Part shown: one piece after another, positions 41,143-49,839 of the stretch
Position numbering within the stretch: the stretch's first letter is position 1
Layout of the letters: every line of letters begins with the position of its first letter
Assembly: GCA_964483405.1 (NCBI GenBank)
Contig: CAZABC010000016.1
Coordinates: 1 to 49,989 of the forward strand
DNA: 49,989 nt
Source: CAZABC01 sp964483405
GTDB lineage: Bacteria; Chloroflexota; Limnocylindria; Limnocylindrales; CSP1-4
Direction of reading: 5' to 3'
Program-made: the position numbers and the translations under genes
The notes under the pieces: generated by a model
The model's input: only the letters and a program-made list of their open reading frames with translations
The model's database searches: none
What the model was told of the DNA's origin: nothing

Positions 41143-43461
41143 TCAGCCCTCCTGCCCGAGCGCCCGGGCGAGGCCGTGCTTCCAGGCGTGGGCGAGATCG
41201 GCGACCGGGACGTCGATCGCGTCGGCGACCCGGCTGCCACGCCCCTCCGCGGCGCCGGTGGCCCCCTCGCCGGCGAGCTCGATGACGAAGCGGTCGCCGT
41301 CGACCGTACCGAGCGGCTCGACCGGCAGCCCGTGCTGGCGGGCGAGCAGCGCCAGGGCCGGGGCGTGGCGGGGCGCACAGCCGAGGATGACCCGGCTCGG
41401 ACTCTCCCCGAAGAGCTCGACGGCCGGCGAGCCCGGGACCCCGACCCGCAGGCGCACCCCGAGACCCGACCAGATCGCCATCTCGGCGAGGGCGGTCGCG
41501 AGGCCGCCGGCGGCGACGTCCTGGGCGCAGCCGACGAGGCCTCGATCGATGGCCTCGCGGACGAACGCCTGGAGCCGGCGCTCGCGGTCGAGGTCGAGGT
41601 CTGGTGGGCGATCCTCGTCCGAGAGACCGGCGATCGAGGCGTACGCGCTGCCGGCCAACCCCGGGGTCGCCTCGCCGACGAGGAGCACGGCGTCGCCCTC
41701 GGCGCCGAACGCCGGCCCGACGAGCCGCTCGACGTCGTCGAGGAGCCCGACGACCCCGATCTCCGGGGTCGGGGCGATCGCGCCGGCCGGCGATTCGTTG
41801 TACAGGGAGACGTTGCCGCCGGTGACCGGCAGCCCGAGCGCCCGGCAGGCGTCGCCGAGCCCGCGGACCGCCTCGGACAGCTGCCAGAACGCCTCGGGTC
41901 GGGTCGGGTCGCCGAAGTTCAGGCAGTTCGTGACGCCGAGCGGTCGGGCCCCGGTGATCGAGACGTTGCGGGTCGCCTCGGCGACGCTCATCGCCGCGCC
42001 GAGGTACGGGTCGTGGACGCCGATGCCCTCGGAGCAGTCCGTCGTGGCGACGAGCGCCTTGCAGGTCCCCTTGACCCGGATGACCGCGGCGCCGCGGCCG
42101 GGTCCGGCCACGGTGTTCGTCATGACGTGGTGGTCGTACTGACCATAGACCCAGCGGCGCGAGGCGAGGTTCGCCGACCCGACGAGCGCGAGGAGGACCG
42201 CGCCGGGATCCATCCCCCGCTCCGGGAGCCGCTCGGACGCCTCGTCGGGGACCCCGGGGGCCGGGGCGGCGCGGCGTCGGGCGGGCGGCGCGGCGAGGCG
42301 CTCGTGGACGATCGCATCCGACGTCAGGGCCGCCGCGGGGATCCGGGCCAGCTCGGTCGCCCCGGGCATGGGCGCCCCATCCGGACCGATCCCGCCGGTC
42401 ACGACGACGATGTCGCCGTCGTCGGTGACCCGGCCGACGATCGCGCACGGGAGGCCCCACCGCTCGCAGACCTCGCGGACGTCGTCGTAGCGGTCCGGGA
42501 GGACCACGGCGACCATCCGCTCCTGCGACTCGGAGATCATGACCTCGAACGGGGCCATCCCCGGCTCCCGGCGCGGGATCGCGTCGAGGTCGACGAGCAT
42601 CCCCGTCCCGGCCCGGTCGGCCGTCTCGGAGGTCCCGCAGGTGATCCCGCCGGCGCCGAGGTCCTGGAGTCCCTCGACGAGCCCGCGCTCGATGAGCTCG
42701 AGCGACGCCTCGATGAGCAGCTTCTCGGCGAACGGGTCGCCGACCTGGACGGACGGGCGCTTCGATGGATCATCGTCGGTGAAGGTCGCGCTCGCGAGGA
42801 CCGACGCGCCGCCGATCCCGTCACGCCCGGTCGTCGAGCCGAAGAGGACGACGAGGTTGCCGGGGCCGGGCGCCCGGGCGAGCGTCAGCAGCCGCTCCTC
42901 GAGCAGCCCGATCGCCATGACGTTGACGAGCGGGTTGCCCTGGTAGCTCGGGTCGAAGACGAGCTCGCCGCCGACGGTCGGGACGCCGACGCAGTTGCCG
43001 TAGCCGCCGACGCCGCGGACGACGCCGTCGACGAGGTGCCGCGTCCGCGGGTCGGCCGGGTCGCCGAAGCGGAGCGCGTCGAGGATCGCGACCGGCCGGG
43101 CGCCCATCGTGAAGATGTCGCGGAGGATGCCGCCGACGCCGGTCGCGGCGCCCTGGTACGGCTCGACCGCGCTCGGGTGGTTGTGCGACTCGATCTTGAA
43201 GGCGACCGCGAGCCCGTCGCCGATCGAGATGACGCCGGCGTTCTCGCCGGGCCCGGCCATGACCCCCTCGCCGCCGGTCGGCAGCGTCCGCAGGAGCGGC
43301 TTGCTGCTCTTGTAGCTGCAGTGCTCGCTCCACATGACGCTGAACATCGCGAGCTCGAGGTCGTTGGGGTCCCGGCCCAGCCGGTCGCGGATCGCGTCGA
43401 GCTCGTCGTCGGTCAGGCCGAGCTGGCGGTGGAGCGGCTCGCCGACCGGCGGCATCGTCAC
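41143..43461 (-). CDS. purL: Phosphoribosylformylglycinamidine synthase subunit PurL
   Basis: A 772-residue small-type PurL, the ATP-dependent synthetase of the PurLQS complex (FGAR to FGAM). It has MWSEHCSYKSSKPLL near residues 42-56, FKIESHNHPSAVEPYQGA, GGILRDIFTMGARPVA, and the second-half LNFGDPTRPE and GGNVSLYNES blocks. The GTG at 43461 overlaps purQ by 4 bp; an ATG two codons later is an equally possible start. It needs PurS and PurQ, which are both directly upstream. Confidence 0.97.
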   Translation of the reverse strand: MTMPPVGEPLHRQLGLTDDELDAIRDRLGRDPNDLELAMFSVMWSEHCSYKSSKPLLRTLPTGGEGVMAGPGENAGVISIGDGLAVAFKIESHNHPSAVEPYQGAATGVGGILRDIFTMGARPVAILDALRFGDPADPRTRHLVDGVVRGVGGYGNCVGVPTVGGELVFDPSYQGNPLVNVMAIGLLEERLLTLARAPGPGNLVVLFGSTTGRDGIGGASVLASATFTDDDPSKRPSVQVGDPFAEKLLIEASLELIERGLVEGLQDLGAGGITCGTSETADRAGTGMLVDLDAIPRREPGMAPFEVMISESQERMVAVVLPDRYDDVREVCERWGLPCAIVGRVTDDGDIVVVTGGIGPDGAPMPGATELARIPAAALTSDAIVHERLAAPPARRRAAPAPGVPDEASERLPERGMDPGAVLLALVGSANLASRRWVYGQYDHHVMTNTVAGPGRGAAVIRVKGTCKALVATTDCSEGIGVHDPYLGAAMSVAEATRNVSITGARPLGVTNCLNFGDPTRPEAFWQLSEAVRGLGDACRALGLPVTGGNVSLYNESPAGAIAPTPEIGVVGLLDDVERLVGPAFGAEGDAVLLVGEATPGLAGSAYASIAGLSDEDRPPDLDLDRERRLQAFVREAIDRGLVGCAQDVAAGGLATALAEMAIWSGLGVRLRVGVPGSPAVELFGESPSRVILGCAPRHAPALALLARQHGLPVEPLGTVDGDRFVIELAGEGATGAAEGRGSRVADAIDVPVADLAHAWKHGLARALGQEG

Positions 43462-44219
43462 CGCGCCACCTCGACAGCCCCACCGTCGGCCGCCCGCTCG
43501 GCGGCGCTCTCGACGAGCGAGCGGAGGATCCAGCGCCCGTCGTCCGAGCCGAGGATGGCCTCGGCGGCCCGCTCGGGGTGAGGCATGAGCCCCGCCACGT
43601 TGCCGGCCCGGTTGATGACCCCGGCGATGCCGCGGAGCGAGCCGTTCGGGTTGGCCGGGTCGTCGGGGTCGGCCGCGATCCGCCCGTCGGCGTCGGCATA
43701 GCGGACAAGGACGCCACCGTCGCGCTCGAGCGCATCGAGCGTCGCCTCGTCGGCATAGTAGCAGCCCTCGCCGTGGGCGACCGGCATCCGGAGCGGTCGG
43801 CCGGCGCCGGGCGCCCCCGCTGCGCCGAGCGCCCGGGTGAACGGCGTGTCCAGCCGCTCCGCGACGACGGCGACCTCGCGGCAGACGAAGCGCAGGCTCC
43901 GGTTGCGGAGCAGCGCGCCGGGCACGAGGCCGGCCTCGGCGAGGACCTGGAAGCCGTTGCAGATCCCGAGGACGAGCCCGCCGTCCGCGGCGAACGCGGC
44001 GACCGAGCGCATCACCGGGCTGAACCGGGCGATGACGCCGGCGCGGAGATAGTCGCCGTAGGCGAAGCCGCCGGGCAGGACGACCGCGGCGACACCCTCG
44101 AGGCTCGCCCGCTCGTGCCACAGCTCGACCGGCTCGGCACCGGCGAGGGCCAGGGCGTGCATCGTGTCCCGGTCGCAGTTGCTCCCCGGGAAGACGACGA
44201 CGCCGACCCGGACGCTCAT
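43458..44219 (-). CDS. purQ: Phosphoribosylformylglycinamidine synthase subunit PurQ
   Basis: A 253-residue class I glutaminase that feeds ammonia to PurL. VVVFPGSNCDRDT opens the domain, the nucleophile cysteine is in LGICNGFQVLAEAGL near residue 86, and the His/Glu pair of the triad is in GLMPHPERA near the end. PVAHGEGCYYA is also typical. Start and stop overlap purS and purL by 4 bp each, fitting the 1:2:1 stoichiometry of the known complex by coupled translation. Confidence 0.97.
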   Translation of the reverse strand: MSVRVGVVVFPGSNCDRDTMHALALAGAEPVELWHERASLEGVAAVVLPGGFAYGDYLRAGVIARFSPVMRSVAAFAADGGLVLGICNGFQVLAEAGLVPGALLRNRSLRFVCREVAVVAERLDTPFTRALGAAGAPGAGRPLRMPVAHGEGCYYADEATLDALERDGGVLVRYADADGRIAADPDDPANPNGSLRGIAGVINRAGNVAGLMPHPERAAEAILGSDDGRWILRSLVESAAERAADGGAVEVAR

Positions 44220-44515
44220 CCGCGCCCCTCCCCCGAGTCGATCGACGAGGTCGCGCCGAGCGGCTCGATCGCGAACGCCTCGATGAGGGGATTGCTGAGC
44301 AGGTCCCCGGCGAGCCGGTCGACGACCGCCCGGGCGGCCGCCTCGTCCGCGGCGTCGACGGTCAGCTCGACCCGCCGGCCGACGCGGACGTCGTGGACCC
44401 CCGCGATGCCGAGGTGGCCGAGGCTGCCCTCGACCGCCCGACCCTGCGGGTCGAGGATGCCGGGCTTGGGCGTGACGTTGACGGCGAAGCGGAACGACGC
44501 GGTCGGCTGGCTCAT
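44216..44515 (-). CDS. purS: Phosphoribosylformylglycinamidine synthase subunit PurS
   Basis: A 99-residue PurS, the small dimeric partner that bridges PurQ and PurL. FRFAVNVTPKPGILDPQGRA is the family N-terminus, VRVGRRVELTV the central strand, and LLSNPLIEAFAIEPL the C-terminal element. About 12 extra residues (TSSIDSGEGRG) follow. ATGA overlaps on both sides. Confidence 0.95.
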   Translation of the reverse strand: MSQPTASFRFAVNVTPKPGILDPQGRAVEGSLGHLGIAGVHDVRVGRRVELTVDAADEAAARAVVDRLAGDLLSNPLIEAFAIEPLGATSSIDSGEGRG

Positions 44516-45432
44516 CGGGCGATGACGTCCTCCTCGAGGTAGCGGGCGAAGCTCGCGCCGGTGATCCGCTCGAACGCCTCGACGTAGCGGGCCCGGGTGC
44601 CGGCGACGATCTCGTCGGGCAGCTCGGGCCCGGGGGCGGTCTTGTCCCACGGCTGGACCTCGAGCCAGTCGCGGACGAACTGCTTGTCGTAGCTCGCCTG
44701 GGCGTGCCCCGGCTCCCAGGTCGCGGCGTCCCAGAACCGGCTCGAGTCGGGGGTCAGGACCTCGTCGACGAGCAGCAGCTCGCCCGACCCGGGCACGACC
44801 CCGAACTCGAACTTCGTGTCGGCGAGGATGATCCCCGCCCGCCCGCAGACGGCCGCGCCGTGGGCGTACAGCGCGAGCGACGCCTCGCGGACGCGGACCG
44901 CGAGGTCGTGGCTGACCAGGTCGACGACGCTCGCGAAGGGCACGTTCTCGTCGTGGACGCCGGCCGGCGCCTTCCAGGCCGGGGTGAAGATCGGCTCGGC
45001 GAGACGGTCGCCCTCGCGGAGTCCTGGGGGCAGCTCGATCCCGCAGACCTCGCCGGTCGCGACGTACTCGCGCCAGCCGGAGCCGCTCAGGTAGCCCCGG
45101 ACGACGCACTCGACGGGCAGCACCTCGGCCCAGCGGCCGATCATCATCCGGCCGCGAAGCTCGGCGACGAGCGTCGGGTCGGCGACGAGCGCCTCCGGGA
45201 GCCCGGCGGGATCGGTTCCGAGGAGATGGTTGGCGACGATGCCGGCCGTCTCGGCGAACCAGAACCGCGAGAGGCCGGTGAGGACCCGGCCCTTGTCGGG
45301 GATCGGCGTCGGGAGGACGACGTCGAAGGCGCTGATCCGATCGGACGCGACGAGGAGCAGCCGCTCGTCGTCGATCCGGTACAGATCGCGGACCTTGCCC
45401 GAGCGCAGGAACAGCGACTCAGCGCGGAGCAT
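44512..45432 (-). CDS. purC: SAICAR synthetase
   Basis: A 306-residue PurC that ligates aspartate to CAIR. SGKVRDLYRIDDERLLLVASDRISAFDVVL is represented by GKVRDLY and SDRISAFD near residues 12-35. VECVVRGYLSGSGWREY, the ADTKFEFG motif and LLVDEVLTPDSSRFW follow. I chose the ATG at 45432 because GAAGG lies 9 nt upstream of it; an ATG three codons earlier (45441) has the purine stretch directly abutting. Either way the start lies inside the end of purB. Confidence 0.95.
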   Translation of the reverse strand: MLRAESLFLRSGKVRDLYRIDDERLLLVASDRISAFDVVLPTPIPDKGRVLTGLSRFWFAETAGIVANHLLGTDPAGLPEALVADPTLVAELRGRMMIGRWAEVLPVECVVRGYLSGSGWREYVATGEVCGIELPPGLREGDRLAEPIFTPAWKAPAGVHDENVPFASVVDLVSHDLAVRVREASLALYAHGAAVCGRAGIILADTKFEFGVVPGSGELLLVDEVLTPDSSRFWDAATWEPGHAQASYDKQFVRDWLEVQPWDKTAPGPELPDEIVAGTRARYVEAFERITGASFARYLEEDVIAR

Positions 45433-46789
45433 GGGCGTCATCCTTCGTCGGTACCCTGGCCGCGTCGGCGGCGCGGGCGCGCAGGCCCGCCTCGATCGCG
45501 TCGAGACGGCCGATCACCGCCGGCACGTGGCGGAGGGCGGCCGCGTCGTCGAAGCAGGCGTCGAGCTCGGCGAGGGCGAGCTTCTGGGCGACGACCGGGT
45601 CGGTCGCGAGGAGGCCCTGGAGCGGGACCCGCTCGTCGGCGGCCCGGAGCGCGGCCCGCTGGACGACGGCATACGCCTCCTCGCGCGACAGCCCGCCCCG
45701 GTCGACGAGCGCGACGAGGACCCGCGACGAGGCGTGGAGCCCGAGCCCGCGCTCGATGTTCTCGAGCATCCGCTCCGGCCGGACGACGAGGCCCGCGACG
45801 AGCCCGGTCGTCTTGACGAGCATGTAGTCGAGGAGGATCGTCGCGTCGGGCAGGATGACCCGCTCGGCGCTCGAGTGGCTGATGTCGCGCTCGTGCCACA
45901 GCGGCTGGTCCTCGAGCGCGGCGAGCGCGTAGCCGCGGAGGAGCCGCGCCAGCCCCGCGATCCGCTCGCACAGGATCGGGTTCCGCTTGTGCGGCATCGC
46001 CGAACTGCCCTTCTGACCCGTCCGGAACGGCTCCATCAGCTCGCCGATCTCGGTGTGCTGGAGGTTGCGGATCTCGGTCGCGAACCGCTCGAGCGAGCCG
46101 CCGGTCACGGCGATCGCGGCAAGGAGCGCCGCATGGCGGTCGCGCTGGACGATCTGGGTGCTGACCTGGTCGACCCGGAGACCGAGCGTGGCGAGGACCT
46201 CGGCCTCGAGGTCGGGGTCGAGATGGCTGTACGTCCCGACCGGCCCGGAGATCTTGCCCGTCGCGATGTCGTCGACCGCGGCCGCCAGGCGGACCCGGTC
46301 GCGGTCGATCTCGAACGCCCAGCCGGCGATCTTGAGCCCGAGCGTCGTCGGCTCGGCGTGGACCGAGTGGGTCCGGCCCATCATCAGCGTGTCGGCCTCC
46401 GACCGCGCCCGCGCGACGAGCGCCGCGAGCAGCGCGTCGACGTCATCGAGGAGCCGCCGCCCGGCGTCCCGGAGCTGGAGCGCGAGTGCCGTGTCGACGA
46501 CGTCGCTGCTCGTCAGCCCGAGGTGGAGGAACCGCCCCTCCGGCCCGACGCGCTCGGCGACCTGCGACACGAAGGCGATGACGTCGTGATCGGTCGTCCG
46601 CTCGATCTCGGCGATCCGCTCGACGTCGACGACGGCCCGCGCCTCGATCGCGGCGAGCGCCGCGGGCGGCACCAGGCCGCGACCGACCTGCGCCCGGGCG
46701 ACGGCGATCTCCACCCGGAGCATCTGCTCGAAGCGGGCCTGGTCGGACCAGAGCGCGCCCATCTCGGGGAGCGTGTAGCGACGGATCAT
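45419..46789 (-). CDS. purB: Adenylosuccinate lyase
   Basis: A 456-residue PurB that removes fumarate from SAICAR and from adenylosuccinate. TTDHDVIAFV contains the conserved Asp-His, GLTSSDVVDTA and MMGRTHSVHAEP carry catalytic-site histidines, and GSSAMPHKRNP is the fumarase/aspartase-superfamily signature with the catalytic serine loop. The C-terminus overlaps purC by 14 bp and the start overlaps purD by 4 bp. It serves both the IMP and the AMP branch, matching the purA position at the head of the operon. Confidence 0.97.
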   Translation of the reverse strand: MIRRYTLPEMGALWSDQARFEQMLRVEIAVARAQVGRGLVPPAALAAIEARAVVDVERIAEIERTTDHDVIAFVSQVAERVGPEGRFLHLGLTSSDVVDTALALQLRDAGRRLLDDVDALLAALVARARSEADTLMMGRTHSVHAEPTTLGLKIAGWAFEIDRDRVRLAAAVDDIATGKISGPVGTYSHLDPDLEAEVLATLGLRVDQVSTQIVQRDRHAALLAAIAVTGGSLERFATEIRNLQHTEIGELMEPFRTGQKGSSAMPHKRNPILCERIAGLARLLRGYALAALEDQPLWHERDISHSSAERVILPDATILLDYMLVKTTGLVAGLVVRPERMLENIERGLGLHASSRVLVALVDRGGLSREEAYAVVQRAALRAADERVPLQGLLATDPVVAQKLALAELDACFDDAAALRHVPAVIGRLDAIEAGLRARAADAARVPTKDDAHAPR

Positions 46790-48174
46790 CGGCTCGCACC
46801 CACCGCATCGGCCGCGGCCGCCTCGGGCGGCGTCACCTCGAGCGGCGTCTCGGGGCCGTCGGGGACGGCGAGGCCGATGTCCCGGCGGCGCTGCATCCCG
46901 GGCCAGCCGACCGCGTCGGCGGCGCGCTCGGCGACGAGCCGCGCGGCCGCCACGTCGGGACCCCGGCCGACGACCGCGAGGACGCGGCCGCCATCGGTCC
47001 CGTACCCGCCCTCGGGTCGGCGCCGGGCGACCGTTCCGGCGTGGAAGACGAGCGCGCCGGTCGCCTCGGCCGCCTCGAGCCCCTCGATCGGGACGCCCCG
47101 CCGCGGCGTGCCCGGGTAGCCCTCTGCCGCGAGGACGACCGCGACCGACGCTCCCGGCAGGACCGGCAGGCGGGCCGGGGCGTCGGCCGGCAGCGATCCG
47201 CGGGCGGCGGCGAGGAGCCACGGCCCGAGTGCGCCGGCGAGCCGCGGGACGATCGCCTGGGCCTCCGGGTCGCCGAGCCGGGCGTTGCACTCGAGGAGCG
47301 CCGGCCCGTCGGCGGTGAGGATGAGCCCCGCGTACAGGAAGCCGCGGAACGGCGACCCGCGCCGGGCGAGCTCGGCGAGGATCGGCCGGTGGACGGTCGC
47401 GAGGATCCGCTCGACGGCGGGGTCGGGCAGGTCGGGCAACGGCGAGTAGGCGCCCATCCCGCCGGTGTTCGGGCCGCGGTCGCCGTCGCACAGCCGCTTG
47501 TGGTCGCGCGAGGCCGGCAGCGCGACGACCCGCTCCCCGTCGGCCAGGGCGATGACCGACGCCTCGCGCCCGACGAGCCGCTCCTCGACGACGAGCGCCG
47601 GCTCGTCGGGCGGGCGCCCGGCAAGGAACGAGGGCGCGAGCTCGAGCGCCTGGTCCGTCGTGTCGCAGACGACGACGCCCTTGCCGCCGGCGAGCCCGTC
47701 GGCCTTGAGGACGACCCCCGCCCCGGCGGCGGCGAGCGCCCGGACGAACGCCTCGGCCGCCGCGGTCTCGCCGCCGGCGAACGACCGGGCTCGGGCCATC
47801 CGGACCCCGGCGGCCTCGGCGACCAGGTGACAGAACGCCTTCGAGGTCTCGATCCGGGCGGCCGCCCGGACCGGCCCCAGGCACGGGATCCCGACCTCGG
47901 CGAGGGCGTCGGCGACCCCGGCGGCGAGCGGCGCCTCCGGCCCGACGACGACGAGCTCCGCGGCGACGGTCCGCGCCGCGGCGACGACCGCCGCCGGATC
48001 GAGCGGATCGACCTCGGCGAGGCGGCGGACCCGCGGCGTCCCGGCGATGGCGTCCGACCCCGGCGCGACGACGACCTCGTTGACTCCGGGCTCGGCGGCG
48101 AGCTTCCAGGCGAGCGCATGCTCGCGACCGCCCGAGCCGAGGAGCAGGATCCGGGTCGGGGTCGGGAGCGGCAT
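46786..48174 (-). CDS. purD: Phosphoribosylamine-glycine ligase (GAR synthetase)
   Basis: A 462-residue ATP-grasp enzyme joining glycine to phosphoribosylamine. ILLLGSGGREHALAWKL starts the protein, VVGPEAPLAAG and KADGLAGGKGVVV mark the ATP-grasp fold, and DHKRLCDGDRGPNTGGMGAY is the signature. LLECNARLGDPEAQ binds metal: family members usually read EFNxRFGDPE, so C for F and L for F are mild substitutions. The last 30 residues (after VGWPGMQRRRDIG) extend slightly beyond the family end. It starts 17 bp after purA. Confidence 0.97.
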   Translation of the reverse strand: MPLPTPTRILLLGSGGREHALAWKLAAEPGVNEVVVAPGSDAIAGTPRVRRLAEVDPLDPAAVVAAARTVAAELVVVGPEAPLAAGVADALAEVGIPCLGPVRAAARIETSKAFCHLVAEAAGVRMARARSFAGGETAAAEAFVRALAAAGAGVVLKADGLAGGKGVVVCDTTDQALELAPSFLAGRPPDEPALVVEERLVGREASVIALADGERVVALPASRDHKRLCDGDRGPNTGGMGAYSPLPDLPDPAVERILATVHRPILAELARRGSPFRGFLYAGLILTADGPALLECNARLGDPEAQAIVPRLAGALGPWLLAAARGSLPADAPARLPVLPGASVAVVLAAEGYPGTPRRGVPIEGLEAAEATGALVFHAGTVARRRPEGGYGTDGGRVLAVVGRGPDVAAARLVAERAADAVGWPGMQRRRDIGLAVPDGPETPLEVTPPEAAAADAVGASR

Positions 48175-48191
48175 CGGGCGATCCCCCGGCC

Positions 48192-49502
48192 TCACGCGAT
48201 GCCGCCCGGCCGGTGGCGCATCGGCCGCCAGGCCCGCTCGATGGTCTGGGTCCGCTCCGGCCCGACCGAGACGAGGACGATCGGCACGCCGGCGTGCTCC
48301 TCGAGCGCGGTCACGTAGCGCCGCGCCTTCTCCGGCAGGTCGGCCAGCGAGCGGACGGCGTGGATCTCCTCGGGCCAGCCCTCGAACGACTCGTAGATCG
48401 GCACGGCCCGGGCCAGCGCCTCGGCCGACGAGGGCCAGGCCTCGACCCGCTCGCCGTCGATCTCGTAGGCGACGCACAGCCGGAGCTCGTCGATCCCGGC
48501 GAGGATGTCGAGCTTGTTGAGCATGATCGAGCTCACGCTGTTGACCGCGACCGCATAGCGGAGCGGGACCGCGTCGAACCAGCCGACCCGGCGGCGCCGG
48601 CCGGTCGTCGTCCCGACCTCGTGGCCGCGCGTCGCGATCCGGTCGCCGAGCTCGCCGTCGAGCTCGGTCGGGAACGGCCCGGCGCCGACGCGGGTCGCGT
48701 AGGCCTTCATCACCCCCATGACCTCGTCGACCTGGAGCGGGCCGATGCCGCCGCCGGTGCAGGCGCCACCGGCGACCGGGTTCGAGCTCGTGACGAACGG
48801 GTAGCTGCCGTGATCGAGGTCGAGGAGCGTGCCCTGGGCACCCTCGAGCAGGACGTGGTCGCCGCGCCGGAGGGCGTCCTGGACGAGCCAGGTGGCGTCG
48901 TCGAGGTGGGGCACGAGGCGGGCCGCCCAGGCGGTCGTCTGCTCGACCAGGGGCTCGACCTCGAACGGCTCGAGGCCATGGACGAGCGTCAGCAGCGCGT
49001 TCTTCTCGGGCAGGATCCGCTCGAGCTTGCCGCGGACGACCGCCGGGTCGACGAGGTCGCCCATCCGGAGCCCGATCCGGGTCGCCCGGTCGCCGTAGGC
49101 CGGCCCGATGCCGCGCTGCGTCGTCCCGACCTTCGCCCCGGCGAGGCGGGCCTCGCCGGCCCGGTCGAGGGCGACGTGGTACGGCATGATCACGTGGGCC
49201 GAGCGGCTCACCCGCAGCTTCGCGACGTCGATCCCGCGGTCGATGAGCCCGTCGAGCTCGCGGATGAGCGTCGCCGGGTTGACGACGACGCCCGAGCCGA
49301 TGACCGAGGTGATGTGCGGGTAGAGGACGCCCGAGGGGACGAGGTGGAGCTTGAAGACCTCGTCGCCGAGCATGACCGTGTGACCGGCGTTGTCGCCGCC
49401 CTGGTAGCGGACGACCATCGCCACCTGCTCGGCGAGGAAGTCGGTCGTCTTGCCCTTGCCCTCGTCGCCCCACTGGAGCCCGACGACGACCGTGGCCGGC
49501 AC
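48192..49502 (-). CDS. purA: Adenylosuccinate synthetase
   Basis: A 436-residue PurA, converting IMP and aspartate to adenylosuccinate with GTP. The N-terminal GLQWGDEGKGKTTD is the P-loop-like motif and contains the catalytic Asp. YQGGDNAGHTV carries the catalytic His. GTTQRGIGPAY, EGAQGTLLDLDHGSYPFVTS and TTTGRRRRVGW follow. GTG start. First gene of the purine operon, preceded by a leader of about 237 nt. Confidence 0.97.
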   Translation of the reverse strand: MPATVVVGLQWGDEGKGKTTDFLAEQVAMVVRYQGGDNAGHTVMLGDEVFKLHLVPSGVLYPHITSVIGSGVVVNPATLIRELDGLIDRGIDVAKLRVSRSAHVIMPYHVALDRAGEARLAGAKVGTTQRGIGPAYGDRATRIGLRMGDLVDPAVVRGKLERILPEKNALLTLVHGLEPFEVEPLVEQTTAWAARLVPHLDDATWLVQDALRRGDHVLLEGAQGTLLDLDHGSYPFVTSSNPVAGGACTGGGIGPLQVDEVMGVMKAYATRVGAGPFPTELDGELGDRIATRGHEVGTTTGRRRRVGWFDAVPLRYAVAVNSVSSIMLNKLDILAGIDELRLCVAYEIDGERVEAWPSSAEALARAVPIYESFEGWPEEIHAVRSLADLPEKARRYVTALEEHAGVPIVLVSVGPERTQTIERAWRPMRHRPGGIA

Positions 49503-49739
49503 GTCAGCAGCCCCCCGGGCGGCCGTGATGGCCGGTCGGCATCGATCGGTCGCGGGAAACGAAACGGCCCCTGGCCGCTGGGCCCGGGACCGGGATACAC
49601 GCCCCCCTTGGGTCGCCGGCGGGCCGGCGATCGACGGTGTCGAAGGTGTCGGTCCGCCTCACGGGACGGCCCCGACCCCCTCCTCGAGCAACGGCTCCCC
49701 TCCCAAGGGTCTGCGGGACCTGCCCGCGTGTTCGAGGAC
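49503..49739 (-). promoter_or_regulatory. Structured leader of the purine operon
   Basis: A gene-free leader between the predicted start near 49739 and purA. At its 5' end a three-way junction can be drawn. P1 is CCTCGA (49732-49737) with TCGAGG (49682-49687). P2 is GCGGG (49723-49727) with CCCGC (49713-49717). P3 is CCCTT with AGGGG (49697-49709). A TCGCCGG/CCGGCGA hairpin lies at 49613-49630 and a terminator-like hairpin near 49565. It does not match the conserved purine, PRPP/ykkC or T-box patterns that I know. Folding was done by eye in very GC-rich RNA, so some helices may be chance. Confidence 0.45.
49556..49577 (-). terminator. Terminator-like hairpin in purA leader (possible attenuator)
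   Basis: On the minus strand CGGCC-AGG-GGCCG (49565-49577) followed by TTTCGTTT (49557-49564). A U-rich run after a GC stem is rare in this window. It stands 54 nt before purA, inside the operon leader. Confidence 0.5.
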
Positions 49740-49745
49740 GGCCGG

Positions 49746-49754
49746 AGTATAGCA
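49746..49754 (-). promoter_or_regulatory. Extended -10 promoter of purine operon
   Basis: TGCTATACT on the minus strand: an extended -10 (TGN) with a five-of-six -10 hexamer. No -35 box is seen at the expected distance. Transcription would begin near 49739. Confidence 0.6.
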
Positions 49755-49760
49755 GCGGGG

Positions 49761-49799
49761 TCCGGGCCCGGAGGTCCGGCGTCCGCCAGGGGACCCCTG
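49761..49799. promoter_or_regulatory. Two palindromes between divergent promoters
   Basis: TCCGGGCCCGGA (49761-49772) is a perfect 12-bp palindrome and CAGGGGACCCCTG (49787-49799) is symmetric around a central A. Both lie upstream of the purine promoter and of the plus-strand promoter, where a repressor or activator could control both. Confidence 0.4.
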
Positions 49800-49804
49800 C
49801 CCCA

Positions 49805-49832
49805 TTGCCATGCCCCCCCGGGCGCCTACACT
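49805..49832 (+). promoter_or_regulatory. Promoter of the right-edge gene
   Basis: -35 TTGCCA (49805-49810), a 16-bp spacer, and -10 TACACT (49827-49832), ending 7 nt before the ATG. The transcript should be leaderless. Confidence 0.6.
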
Positions 49833-49839
49833 GGGTGGC

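Noticed and set aside
49682..49737. Known purine or PRPP riboswitch at the 5' end of the purine leader
   Set aside because: Three helices can be drawn, but the loop lengths and conserved junction bases of the purine riboswitch and the ykkC/PRPP consensus are not present. Kept only as an unassigned structure.
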